This document shows positions 1 to 9,358 of a stretch of 64,000 nt of DNA, piece by piece. Both the position numbers and the translations under genes were made by a program. Location: NCBI GenBank assembly GCA_020846655.1, contig JADLDL010000039.1, positions 1 through 64,000 on the forward strand, read 5' to 3'. The notes beneath the pieces are model-generated. The model made no database searches. It had not been told where the DNA came from and saw only the letters and a list, made by a program, of their open reading frames with translations. Within the stretch, counting starts at the first letter, position 1, and every line of letters starts with the position of its first letter. This stretch comes from Saprospiraceae bacterium. Lineage in GTDB: Bacteria > Bacteroidota > Bacteroidia > Chitinophagales > Saprospiraceae.

Positions 1-441
1 AGCCAAACGTCGAAGCCCCGGAAACAGAAGAGCAACCCGAAACGGGTTTCCACCTGCAAACCGAGCCAAACGTCGAAGCCCCGGAAACAGAAGAGCAGAT
101 CGAAACAGTTCTCCACCTGCAACCTGAGACAAACGTTGAGGCCCCGGACGCCGAAGAGCAGCCCGAAACAGTTCTCCACCTGCAAACCGAGCCAAACGTC
201 GAAGCCCCGGACCCAGAAGAGCAACCCGAAACGGGTTTCCACCTGCAAGCCGAGCCAAACGTCGAAGCCCCGGAAACAGAAGAGCAACCCGAAACGGGTT
301 TCCACCTGCAAACCGAGCCAAGCGTCGAGACCCCGGAAACAGAAGTGCAGATCGAAACGGGTTTCCACCTGCAAGCCGAGCCAAGCGTTGAAGCCCCGGA
401 AGCAGAAGCGCTGCCCGAATCTCCACTACCTACATCCTTAC
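1..441 (+). repeat. 63-bp tandem repeat, 7 units, coding for a 21-aa unit approx. EPNVEAPETEEQPETGFHLQT
   Basis: Unit starts at 1, 64, 127, 190, 253, 316 and 379 with an exact 63-bp period; in frame with the SDR. Confidence 0.95.
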
Positions 442-1205
442 GGCTGACGGTTTTGATCACCGGAGGCACTTCGGGTATTGGCCGGGCCACGGCCGAATAT
501 TTTGCCCGGCAAGGGCATCGGGTGTTGTTGACCGGCCGGCGCGCCGAGCGGCTCGAGGCCTTACAAGAGCAATTTCAGACGGCCTTTCAGGCTGATGTCC
601 ATACGTTATCCTTTGACGTACGCGATCAGGCTGCTGTGCAATACGCCTTTGAGCAACTGCCGGACGAATGGCAGAATATCGACGTACTGATCAACAACGC
701 CGGCCTGGCCAAGGGCTTGTCGCCTATCCACGAAGGCAGCCTTGAGCATTGGGAGACCATGATTGATACCAACCTCAAGGGTTTGTTGTACGTCACCCGG
801 TGTATTGCGCCGGGCATGGTACGTCGCCGGAAGGGGCATATTATCAACATCGGCTCCAGCGCGGGCAAGGAAGTATATGCCAATGGCAATGTCTATTGTG
901 CTACCAAATTTGCCGTAGATGCGCTCACCCGCGCCATCCGGCTGGATCTGCACGCCCACAACATCCGGGTGAGCCAGGTCAGTCCGGGCCATGTGGAGGA
1001 GACGGAATTTGCGATCAATCGGTTTGATGGGGATGCACAAAAAGCGCGGATCTACGACGACTTTCAGCCTTTGAAAGCCTCCGATGTGGCGGATGCCATT
1101 TACTACATCGCTACCCGGCCGGCGCATGTCAATGTACAGGATATTGTTTTGTTTGGCACCCAGCAGGCAAGTGCGACCGTGGTGAACCGTTCGGGGCGGG
1201 AATAA
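3..1205 (+). CDS. SDR family NAD(P)-dependent oxidoreductase (YdfG-like) with an N-terminal tandem-repeat extension; 5' end lies outside the window
   Basis: Frame is open from base 3 to the stop at 1205. TGGTSGIGRATAEYF, NNAG and YCATKFAVDALTRAIR motifs of classical SDRs. The ORF-track start at 345 is an internal GTG inside the repeat. Confidence 0.85.
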   Translation, partial: PNVEAPETEEQPETGFHLQTEPNVEAPETEEQIETVLHLQPETNVEAPDAEEQPETVLHLQTEPNVEAPDPEEQPETGFHLQAEPNVEAPETEEQPETGFHLQTEPSVETPETEVQIETGFHLQAEPSVEAPEAEALPESPLPTSLRLTVLITGGTSGIGRATAEYFARQGHRVLLTGRRAERLEALQEQFQTAFQADVHTLSFDVRDQAAVQYAFEQLPDEWQNIDVLINNAGLAKGLSPIHEGSLEHWETMIDTNLKGLLYVTRCIAPGMVRRRKGHIINIGSSAGKEVYANGNVYCATKFAVDALTRAIRLDLHAHNIRVSQVSPGHVEETEFAINRFDGDAQKARIYDDFQPLKASDVADAIYYIATRPAHVNVQDIVLFGTQQASATVVNRSGRE

Positions 1206-1288
1206 ACATTGGCGGCGCCCAACAACGAAACTGCCCGCTAGCCGTTACCGGTAGCAGGCAGCAATTAGAACCATGAAAATTTGGATGG

Positions 1289-1327
1289 GCGGCTGGCACA
1301 GGATTACAGGTGCAGCCGCTCTTTTTT
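1289..1327 (+). terminator. Intrinsic terminator after the SDR gene
   Basis: Stem gcggctggcac / gtgcagccgc followed by tctttttta; overlaps the 3' end of the convergent ferredoxin gene. Confidence 0.6.
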
Positions 1328-1651
1328 ATGCAGTAGTTGATCTTTTGTCTCCGTTCGGTCCGGGTCGGGCACACAGCAATCCACCGGGCACACTGCCGCG
1401 CACTGCGGCTCTTCGTGAAAACCGACACACTCCGTACACTTGTCCGGCACGATGAAATAATAATCGTCGGATACCGGGTTGTTTTTATGGTGCGCATCCA
1501 CCGTCGAGCCATCCTCCAGGGCATAGCCCCCTTTCACCGTATTTCCATCCGAAATTGCCCACTCTACCCCACCCTCGTAAATCGCATGGTTGGGGCATTC
1601 CGGTTCACAAGCGCCGCAGTTGATGCATTCATCTGTAATGATAATGGCCAT
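1304..1651 (-). CDS. 4Fe-4S dicluster ferredoxin
   Basis: [12 protein letters not shown] and [21 protein letters not shown] cluster motifs. Confidence 0.92.
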   Translation of the reverse strand: MAIIITDECINCGACEPECPNHAIYEGGVEWAISDGNTVKGGYALEDGSTVDAHHKNNPVSDDYYFIVPDKCTECVGFHEEPQCAAVCPVDCCVPDPDRTETKDQLLHKKERLHL

Positions 1652-2065
1652 GTCGTTTCACACATTTTGCTCTTCAAACAAGAAATTCCTGGATTTGTTG
1701 GAACGCCGCAAAGATAAAAAAAGGAAAACCCAATGCCCCAGGAAACACTACCCGGAAATTGAAGAAAAGCGATGAACCGGTCTTCCAAACCGGCAACCCA
1801 GCCTGATTTATCCGCCTTTATTGTCAGAGAACCGACAAAATCAACCGGCATACACAACTCTTTCTCGCCTCAAATTACTCACAACACAAGGTCGTTTTTC
1901 TTCAAAAAAGAAAAAACTCTCGCTTGGCCAGTTTAAAAACAAGGTAAAAAATTTCCAAAAACAGAGCAAAATGTACATTTTTCTCAAAAACAGGTGAAGT
2001 CAACGTTTTAAGGCCCGAAAGACAAACAAAATTCAATTCTTCACAATGCCCTAAAATTGTCATTG

Positions 2066-2092
2066 GCAGGCGGCGATCCAGCCTGCATTTTT
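2066..2092 (+). terminator. Terminator-like hairpin in the non-coding region upstream of panB
   Basis: gcaggc-ggcgatcca-gcctgc followed by attttt. Confidence 0.4.
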
Positions 2093-2172
2093 GTAACGTG
2101 AAAAGTGGGGAATTAAAAGTAATTAACCACTGTGAGATATGTTCATGGGATTGTACAAATTCAGGTGAGAGA

Positions 2173-2205
2173 GCAAGTCCTCTCGAAACGTTTGAGAGGA
2201 CTTGC
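2173..2205. other. Perfect 12-bp hairpin in non-coding DNA
   Basis: gcaagtcctctc-gaaacgttt-gagaggacttgc. Confidence 0.85.
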
Positions 2206-2364
2206 CAAATCTCAATTTTAAACGAGGTGTTAAGGCCGCATTTTTTTTGCAACAAAAAAATATTTGCCGCCGTTTAATTGTCGCATAGGTTGCAAAACAG
2301 GAGATACTCCACCGCAGCCTCAATGTTCGAAAATGTTCATGGGATTATAATTTGTTGTTTACGA

Positions 2365-2396
2365 CCACGCCAAATGAGGCGTGGTTTTTTTATTTT
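2365..2396 (+). terminator. Intrinsic terminator or attenuator upstream of panB
   Basis: ccacgcc-aaatga-ggcgtgg followed by tttttttatttttt. Confidence 0.75.
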
Positions 2397-2481
2397 TTGC
2401 CCTACCTTTCGCGCCGCCTGCGCTGTCTTGCGCTGCTCCTCATTGCCACCCGGCGTCACCCTTTCGCATTGCTGCACATCC

Positions 2482-3300
2482 ATGTCTGCTTCCACGAGTG
2501 AAATCAAACGGGTCACCACCCACGTCATTCAAGCCATGAAAAACCGTGGCGAAAAAATCGCCATGCTCACCGCCTACGACTTTTCGATGGCCCGCATCCT
2601 GGATGAAGCCGGCATCGACATCTTGCTGGTCGGCGATTCCGCCTCCAACGTCATGGCCGGACACGAAACCACCCTGCCCATCACCCTCGACCATATGATC
2701 TACCACGCGCAATCGGTCGTCCGGGCCGTACACCGCGCCATGGTGGTGGTAGACCTGCCCTTCGGCAGCTACCAGTCCAATTCCGAAATTGCCCTGAAAA
2801 GCGCCATCCGCATCATGAAAGAATCAGGCGCCCATGCCGTCAAACTGGAAGGCGGCGCCGAAGTGGAAGAATCCATCAAACGGATCCTGATGGCCGGCAT
2901 CCCGGTCATGGGCCACCTGGGCCTCACCCCGCAAAGCATTTACAAGTTCGGCACCTACACCGTGCGGGCCAAAGAGGAAGCCGAAGCCCAAAAACTGCGC
3001 GACGACGCCAAACTGCTCGAACAACTCGGCTGCTTTGCCCTGGTGCTCGAAAAAATACCGGCCCAACTGGCCAAACAGGTTTCCGAAAGCCTCGAAATCC
3101 CCACTATCGGGATCGGCGCCGGCCAACACGCCGACGGACAGGTGCTGGTCACCCACGATATGCTGGGCATTACCAAAGATTTCAAACCGCGCTTCCTGCG
3201 GCGTTACCTTGAACTGTTCGACCTGATTGGAAAGGCTACCCAAGCCTATATTCAGGATGTAAAAAGCCGGGATTTCCCGAACGATTCCGAACAATATTAA
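2482..3300 (+). CDS. panB: 3-methyl-2-oxobutanoate hydroxymethyltransferase
   Basis: [31 protein letters not shown] and GIGAG motifs; start set at [11 protein letters not shown] rather than the longer ORF. Confidence 0.95.
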   Translation: MSASTSEIKRVTTHVIQAMKNRGEKIAMLTAYDFSMARILDEAGIDILLVGDSASNVMAGHETTLPITLDHMIYHAQSVVRAVHRAMVVVDLPFGSYQSNSEIALKSAIRIMKESGAHAVKLEGGAEVEESIKRILMAGIPVMGHLGLTPQSIYKFGTYTVRAKEEAEAQKLRDDAKLLEQLGCFALVLEKIPAQLAKQVSESLEIPTIGIGAGQHADGQVLVTHDMLGITKDFKPRFLRRYLELFDLIGKATQAYIQDVKSRDFPNDSEQY

Positions 3301-3344
3301 CCCAATTCGGTAAGTTGGGCAGATACGCAAGTTCATTCGCCCCG

Positions 3345-3382
3345 AATCCGCGCAAAGGCTATACTTTTGCGCGGATTTTTTA
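3345..3382 (+). terminator. Intrinsic terminator of panB
   Basis: Perfect 12-bp stem aatccgcgcaaa / tttgcgcggatt followed by tttt. Confidence 0.75.
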
Positions 3383-3414
3383 CGCTACTTTTTGACCAAC
3401 GACTACTTGAATTT

Positions 3415-4449
3415 ATGACAGGAAAAAAGACCCTGAGCCTACTGGCGCTGCTCCTGCTGTTGGGCGGCGCATTTTGGGGCTGGCCCTATGCCAAAGCCAT
3501 GTACTTCTCCGGCGTGCCCGCTCAACTCCAACGTTCTGTTTTGCTCCTTCCCAGCCGCGCCACTTTTGAACAGGCCCTCGACAGCCTGGAACAAGGCGGT
3601 TTTATCAACAACCCGGAAAACTTTGTCTGGCTGGCTGAAAAAATGAACTTCAAACGCGACTCGATGCGCGGCGGCCGCTTCGAGATCCAAGCCGGTTGGA
3701 GCAACCGGGAACTAATCGGGCACCTGCGAGCCGGCAAACAAGCCCCGGTAAAAGTAGTTTTGAACGTGGACCGCCTCCCCGAAAACGTGGCCGGCCGCGT
3801 CGCCCGTTTCCTGGAAACGGACTCCCTTTCCCTGCTTCAGGCCTTTACCGATCCGGCCTACCTGAGCGAAACCGGCTACACACCCGAAACCCTGATTTCG
3901 TTGTTTATCCCGAATACCTATGAAATGTTTTGGACCACTGATGCCAAGGCGTTTTTGCAACGCATGCTCCGCGAGCACGATGCGTTTTGGGACAAAAACA
4001 AGCGCCGCGAAAAAGCCAAAGCCCTGAACATGACGCCCGAACAGGTGTACACCCTGGCCTCTATCGTGGAGCGCGAAACCAATACCAACAGCGAAAAACC
4101 CACGATTGCTGGCGTGTACCTCAACCGCCTGAAGATCAACATGCTGCTGCAAGCCGACCCGACCGCAGTATTTGCCACCCGCGATTTTGCCACGCGCCGG
4201 GTCACTGATTTTCACACGACGTTTCAATCGCCCTACAACACCTACGTCACCAAAGGCTTGCCACCGGGCCCCATCAGCATGGCTTCCATTTCGAGCATCG
4301 ATGCCGTGCTGAACGCCGAACAGCACGACTACCTGTATTTTTGCGCCAAACCCGACGACTCCGGAGCACATGCCTTCGCGGCCACCTATTCGGCCCACCT
4401 GGTCAATGCCCGGCGTTTTCAGTCCTGGCTGGAACAACGCGGATACTAA
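3415..4449 (+). CDS. mltG: Endolytic transglycosylase MltG (YceG-like)
   Basis: SLFIPNTYEMFW, ASIVERETN, VYLNRL, LQADPTAVF and YNTYVTKGLPPGPI motifs. Confidence 0.93.
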   Translation: MTGKKTLSLLALLLLLGGAFWGWPYAKAMYFSGVPAQLQRSVLLLPSRATFEQALDSLEQGGFINNPENFVWLAEKMNFKRDSMRGGRFEIQAGWSNRELIGHLRAGKQAPVKVVLNVDRLPENVAGRVARFLETDSLSLLQAFTDPAYLSETGYTPETLISLFIPNTYEMFWTTDAKAFLQRMLREHDAFWDKNKRREKAKALNMTPEQVYTLASIVERETNTNSEKPTIAGVYLNRLKINMLLQADPTAVFATRDFATRRVTDFHTTFQSPYNTYVTKGLPPGPISMASISSIDAVLNAEQHDYLYFCAKPDDSGAHAFAATYSAHLVNARRFQSWLEQRGY

Positions 4450-4507
4450 GGTGTTTAAGTGCTAGTTTTACCCCCCACCCTATTGCCTAAACCACAGTGC
4501 GCCGCAT

Positions 4508-5527
4508 ATGAAATACAGAATTTTTGGCCCGACCGGCCTACGGGTTTCTGAACTTTGCCTGGGTACCATGACCTTCGGCACCGAGTGGGCCCTGGGCACC
4601 GACAAGGAAGAAAGTAAACAGGTGTTTGATTTGTTTGCGGAAAAAGGCGGCAATTTCCTGGATACTGCCAACCGGTATACCGAAGGCACCAGTGAACGAT
4701 GGCTGGGTGAGTTTATAAAAGCCGAACGCCACCATTTTGTATTATCCACCAAGTACACCCTGCGCGACCAAACCGGGGATCCCAATTTTGCCGGCAACCA
4801 TCGGAAAAATATGATGCGCTCGGTGGAAGAAAGTTTGCGCCGGCTCGATACGGAATTTATCGACTTGTTCTGGGTGCACGCCTGGGATTTTTTAACGCCG
4901 GTAGAGGAAGTGTTGCGCGGCCTCGACGACTTGGTGCGCAGCGGCAAAGTGCACTATATAGGTATATCAGACACGCCGGCCTGGGTCGTCAGCCAGGCCA
5001 ATACTATTGCGCAATTGCGCGGTTGGACTGCTTTTGCCGGCCTGCAAATCGAATATTCCCTGCTCCAACGCGCACCCGAACGCGACCTGTTGCCCATGGC
5101 CAAACAATTTGGCCTGGCCGTGACGCCCTGGGGGCCGCTAGCAGGTGGCGCCCTTTCCGGCAAATACCTCAGCGGCGATACCGGACGGGTGGCTGAACAC
5201 AGCACCCGCCGCAACGAAAGAGCCAACCTGATTGCCGCCGAAGTGGTGAAACAAGCCGCTCAACTGGGCATCAGCCCGAGCCAACTGGCTATCAACTGGA
5301 CGCGCCAACGCCAGCAAGGCCTCACTGTCATTCCCATCATCGGAGCCCGCCGGCCAGCTCAATTAGCCGATTCGCTGGGCTGTGTAGACGTCGAGGTTCC
5401 GGCAGAAATCCTGCAGGCCCTGGATGCCGTCAGTGCTATCGAACTTGGCTTCCCGCACGATTTTTTAGCCTCTGACAATATCCGCGAACTTGTCTTTGGC
5501 GGCGCTTATTCACGAATTTTACCCTGA
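4508..5527 (+). CDS. Aldo/keto reductase
   Basis: FLDTANRYTEGTSE, YIGISD and ALNWT-like C-terminal motifs. Confidence 0.92.
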   Translation: MKYRIFGPTGLRVSELCLGTMTFGTEWALGTDKEESKQVFDLFAEKGGNFLDTANRYTEGTSERWLGEFIKAERHHFVLSTKYTLRDQTGDPNFAGNHRKNMMRSVEESLRRLDTEFIDLFWVHAWDFLTPVEEVLRGLDDLVRSGKVHYIGISDTPAWVVSQANTIAQLRGWTAFAGLQIEYSLLQRAPERDLLPMAKQFGLAVTPWGPLAGGALSGKYLSGDTGRVAEHSTRRNERANLIAAEVVKQAAQLGISPSQLAINWTRQRQQGLTVIPIIGARRPAQLADSLGCVDVEVPAEILQALDAVSAIELGFPHDFLASDNIRELVFGGAYSRILP

Positions 5528-5572
5528 GCCTTTGCTTTTCACACAACAGACCATCCAACAATTTTATACCAT

Positions 5573-5821
5573 ATGCCTTTTACCGACATCGATAATATGC
5601 CCATCTACTGGCCCGACCACGAAGACGTCGCCATGAAACTGTACGACCGGTTTGGCGATGACTTTGAGGAAGGAAAAATTTACCGCGTCCGGTTTACCGA
5701 CCTGATCGAATGGGTGCTGGCCATCCCGAATTTTGCCGGCACCCGCGAAGAATGTACCGAGGGCCACCTGGAGCAAATCCAGGCCAAATGGGTATACGAA
5801 TGGAGAACCAACAATCGATAG
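5573..5821 (+). CDS. iscX: Fe-S assembly protein IscX
   Basis: Small acidic protein with VRFTDLIEWVLAIPNF, similar to IscX VRFTDMHQWICDLEDF. Confidence 0.8.
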   Translation: MPFTDIDNMPIYWPDHEDVAMKLYDRFGDDFEEGKIYRVRFTDLIEWVLAIPNFAGTREECTEGHLEQIQAKWVYEWRTNNR

Positions 5822-6384
5822 TACCCATGACGCCGGCCAGCGGCCTGGAATCGAGCGTCGAACTCGTACACTTGTTCGACAAGTTCCTGGCTATCCGCGC
5901 CTTTGTGCTGGATGTAGACGGGGTTATGACCGACAACTCCGTGCACGTCACCGAAAGCGGCGAACAACTGCGGCAGATGAGCGTGCGCGATGGCCTGGGG
6001 CTGAAAATTGCGCTCAAAAACGGTTTTCCGGTCTGCATCATCACCGGCGGCCGTTCGCATGGCGTAATCAAACGGCTGAGCGGGCTGGGTATCGAACACA
6101 TTTACTCCGGCGTTGAAGACAAATGGCCCGTTTTTCAGCAATTTTTGGCGACATACCGTCTGAAAGCCAGCGAAATCTGCTACATGGGCGACGACCTGCC
6201 CGATATTCAGATCCTGCGCAAAGTGGGGCTGTCGGCCTGTCCTATTGATGCCGTACCGGAAGTATTCAGTGTGGTGGATTACATTTCACCCATCGCCGGC
6301 GGCAAGGGTTGTGTGCGCGACGTGGTGGAGAAAGTATTGAAGGCGCAGGGAAAGTTTGTATTTGACACCGGAAGTTCGGCCTGA
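5800..6384 (+). CDS. HAD-IIIA family hydrolase, KdsC-like
   Basis: FVLDVDGVMTD, MSVRDGLGLK, IITGG, YMGDDLPD. Start MENQQS; overlaps the iscX 3' end by 22 nt. Confidence 0.85.
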   Translation: MENQQSIVPMTPASGLESSVELVHLFDKFLAIRAFVLDVDGVMTDNSVHVTESGEQLRQMSVRDGLGLKIALKNGFPVCIITGGRSHGVIKRLSGLGIEHIYSGVEDKWPVFQQFLATYRLKASEICYMGDDLPDIQILRKVGLSACPIDAVPEVFSVVDYISPIAGGKGCVRDVVEKVLKAQGKFVFDTGSSA

Positions 6385-6459
6385 CAATTGCGGCTTTGCC
6401 TTACCTTGCTTGCGGAAGAGCGGCCTGCCTGCTGCCCGTGAACTGTCAAAATTTGTTTC

Positions 6460-7443
6460 GTGAACCAACTGTTGGTACTCCCCCGGCTGCTGCGTTTGCC
6501 CAACCTGGTCATCGTGTTTTTGAGCCAGTGGGTGCCGTATTGGTTTGTCTTGCGTCCGGCCCTCTTGCAGGCGGGATGCATTCCGGTGCTCACAGAACGC
6601 ACGTTTAGTTTGATTGCCACCACCACCGTTTTGACCTCTCTGGCCGGCTACATCATCAACGACTATTTTGACCGTGAGATCGACGCCGTCAACCGACCCA
6701 ACCAGGTGGTGGTCGGCCGGTATATTCCTTCCGGCATTGTGCTGATGATGTACCTGGGCCTCACAGTGCTGGTGCATACCTTGGCGTTGCGGATGTACCT
6801 GGTGTTGCCCGAGCCCAAATCCTTTTGGCCCTTGCTGGTGTTTCCGATTGTATCGTTTTTCCTGTTTCTGTACGCCTGGCAAGTGAAATGCACCCCGGTG
6901 ATGGGCAATTTTCTGGTGGCGTTGCTCTGCGGCGCCGTGCCGGTGATTCCACTTTTTCCCGAGGACCGGGCCATTTGGCTGGCATCCTTCCAGACTTCGG
7001 AGGCTATTCACCAGGCAACCGGCCTGGTGTGGCTCTACGCTTTGTTTGCTTTTGTAACCAACCTGCTGCGGGAGCAAGTCAAGGACCTGGAAGATTTTCA
7101 GGGCGATGCGGCTTGCGGCTGCAATACGCTGGCGGTCATCAAGGGCGTCCGGTATGCTAAAAAACCCGCAGCATTTACCAGCCTGGCGGTCAGCATTTTG
7201 CTGGGCATTTTGTTGTACTTCTGGACGCAAACCGAGGCCCCCAAGTGGCAGATCGGCGCAGGATTTGTCCTCTTGTTGCTGCCAGCCCTGTTCACCACCG
7301 GTTTGATTTACCGGGCCAGCACCAAAATGCACTTTTCCTGGGCCAGCCGCTGTATCAAACTAATCATGTTGGCCGGCTTGTTCCTGCTGCTGCGTTCCTG
7401 GCCGGAAGACCCCCTGGCAGCCCTGCAATTGGTGCTGCGTTGA
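6460..7443 (+). CDS. UbiA-family prenyltransferase (geranylgeranylglycerol-phosphate geranylgeranyltransferase-like)
   Basis: NDYFDREIDAVNRPNQVVVGRYI and VKDLEDFQGDAACGCNTLAV; multiple TM segments; GTG start. Confidence 0.88.
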   Translation: MNQLLVLPRLLRLPNLVIVFLSQWVPYWFVLRPALLQAGCIPVLTERTFSLIATTTVLTSLAGYIINDYFDREIDAVNRPNQVVVGRYIPSGIVLMMYLGLTVLVHTLALRMYLVLPEPKSFWPLLVFPIVSFFLFLYAWQVKCTPVMGNFLVALLCGAVPVIPLFPEDRAIWLASFQTSEAIHQATGLVWLYALFAFVTNLLREQVKDLEDFQGDAACGCNTLAVIKGVRYAKKPAAFTSLAVSILLGILLYFWTQTEAPKWQIGAGFVLLLLPALFTTGLIYRASTKMHFSWASRCIKLIMLAGLFLLLRSWPEDPLAALQLVLR

Positions 7444-7522
7444 GGTTTCTCCTCTGGACTAATTTCATCCGTATTCTTCCCAGCAACAAACATTTCTCAT
7501 CTCTCAGTTTTCCCATCGTCCT

Positions 7523-8101
7523 ATGTTTCCCGATCGTCCGCTACTCCTTGCCTCCAAAAGTCCGCGTCGCAGCCAGTTGCTGCGGGAGGCGGGTTTTACC
7601 TTTTCTGTACATGGCCTGGAGGTAGACGAAAGTTTCCCTGCCGACATGCCCGTGGAGGCGGTAGCCGCCTACCTGGCTGAGCGCAAGGCCCTGGCTGGCC
7701 GGCATTTGATCAAGGATCGTGAGATTATCCTCTCGGCCGATTCGGTGGTCATTCTGGACGGTCAAATTTTCAACAAACCGGATGATTACGACGAAGCCTA
7801 CCGGATGATCCGCCAATTGTCGGGCCGGCAACACAGTGTCATTACCGGCGTATGCCTGCTGGCTGCCGAGCAGCAAACCACGTTTTCGGACCGTTCGGAA
7901 GTTTTTTTCGAGCCCTTGAGCGACGAAGAAATCGACTACTACATCCGGGCGTGTCAGCCCTTCGACAAAGCCGGTTCCTACGGCGTGCAGGAGTGGATTG
8001 GCTTGTGCAAAATCCGCCGGATCGAGGGCTCGTATGCCAATGTCATGGGATTGCCGGTACACCGGGTGTTCGCGGCGCTTCAATCGTTTACCACCGGCTA
8101 A
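7523..8101 (+). CDS. maf: Maf-like nucleotide pyrophosphatase
   Basis: LLLASKSPRRSQLLREAGF, SADSVVILDG, DKAGSYGVQEW. Confidence 0.95.
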   Translation: MFPDRPLLLASKSPRRSQLLREAGFTFSVHGLEVDESFPADMPVEAVAAYLAERKALAGRHLIKDREIILSADSVVILDGQIFNKPDDYDEAYRMIRQLSGRQHSVITGVCLLAAEQQTTFSDRSEVFFEPLSDEEIDYYIRACQPFDKAGSYGVQEWIGLCKIRRIEGSYANVMGLPVHRVFAALQSFTTG

Positions 8102-8110
8102 CACCACGAA

Positions 8111-9217
8111 ATGACCATCATTTGCACCGTTACCAACGACCTGAGTTACGACCAGCGCATGCACCGCATTTGCAGCACGCTGGCAGAAAACGGGCATTCG
8201 GTGGAACTGGTCGGCCGCTCACTCCCCCACTCTGTTGCCCTGCATGCGCAACTTTTTCGGCAGCGGCGTTTGGCCTGCCGTTTTCGGGGCGGCGTGTTGT
8301 TTTACGCCGAGTACAACCTGCGCTTGTTTTGGTATCTCCTGTTTGCCCGCTACGACGCCGTTTGCTCCGTTGACCTGGACAGTTTGCCTGCCGGTTGTGC
8401 CGCAACGCTGTTGCGCCGCAAACGGCGCGTTTTTGATGCCCATGAATATTTCACCGAGGTACCGGAACTAACCGATCGCCCGTTCGTCCGCTGGTGCTGG
8501 AGCCTGCTGGCCCGCTTGTGCCTGCCGTTTTACCGGCACGCCTACACCGTGGGCCCCGCCCTGGCCGAACTTTTTTCTCAACAATACAAGATTCCATTTG
8601 GGGTGGTGCGCAACACGCCCGTGCCGATACCGGCCATAGCGCGCCGTGTTGATCCTTCGTCGCCGCGCGTCCTCTTGTACCAGGGTGCCCTGAACGAAGC
8701 CCGCGGCATCGAACACATGCTGGAAGCCCTGCCACAACTGGAAGGCGTTGAACTTTGGCTGGCGGGCGAAGGCGACCGCTCCGAAGCCCTGCGGCAGCAG
8801 GCCGCACAACTGAACATCCTGGACAAAGTTCGTTTCCTCGGGTATGTGCAACCGGCCAACCTGAAAACCCTGACCCAGCAAGCCTGGCTGGGTATCAATG
8901 TGCTGGAAAACAAAGGCCTGAGTTACTACTTTTCTCTGGCCAATAAATTTTTCGACTACGTGCAGGCGGGCGTACCGGTACTCACCATGAATTTCCCCGA
9001 ATACCGGCGCTGCAACGAACAATTTGAAGTAGCCCTGCTACTGGACCATCTCAGCGCCGAAACCTTTCGCGCGGCGGTGCAACACCTGCTGGATCACCCG
9101 GAAGACTACCAGCGCCTTCAGCAAAATACCCAACACGCCCGCGATGAATGGAACTGGGCGCACGACAAAATCCAACTACTGGCGATTTGGGGGAAGGTTG
9201 GAGGGTTGGAAGGTTGA
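8111..9217 (+). CDS. Glycosyltransferase (GT4-like)
   Basis: FDAHEYFTEVPEL, LYQGALNEARGIEHMLEALP, LAGEGD; the C-terminus GKVGGLEG is encoded by an octamer repeat. Confidence 0.85.
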   Translation: MTIICTVTNDLSYDQRMHRICSTLAENGHSVELVGRSLPHSVALHAQLFRQRRLACRFRGGVLFYAEYNLRLFWYLLFARYDAVCSVDLDSLPAGCAATLLRRKRRVFDAHEYFTEVPELTDRPFVRWCWSLLARLCLPFYRHAYTVGPALAELFSQQYKIPFGVVRNTPVPIPAIARRVDPSSPRVLLYQGALNEARGIEHMLEALPQLEGVELWLAGEGDRSEALRQQAAQLNILDKVRFLGYVQPANLKTLTQQAWLGINVLENKGLSYYFSLANKFFDYVQAGVPVLTMNFPEYRRCNEQFEVALLLDHLSAETFRAAVQHLLDHPEDYQRLQQNTQHARDEWNWAHDKIQLLAIWGKVGGLEG

Positions 9218-9297
9218 AAGGTTAGATGGTTAGATGGTTAGATGGTTAGATGGTTAGATGGTTGGAGGGTTGGAGGGTTGGAGGGTTGGAGGGTTGG
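9194..9297. repeat. Octamer tandem array, 13 units of A(A/G/T)GGTT(G/A)(G/A)
   Basis: Read directly: aaggttgg agggttgg aaggttga aaggttag (atggttag)x4 atggttgg (agggttgg)x4; contains the stop codon of the upstream CDS. Confidence 0.97.
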
Positions 9298-9358
9298 TTT
9301 TTGAATTCGCTAATTTTATGCTGTATTACCGATGAACGGCATTACATCAAGGTAAATC

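Noticed and set aside
1-441. CRISPR-like array
   Set aside because: Units are contiguous with no unique spacers and are in frame with a CDS, so it is a coding tandem repeat.
136-447. 103-aa ORF rich in KPRKQKSNPKRVSTCKPSQ repeats
   Set aside because: Alternative frame of the 63-bp coding repeat; the SDR frame is the one continuous with a real domain.
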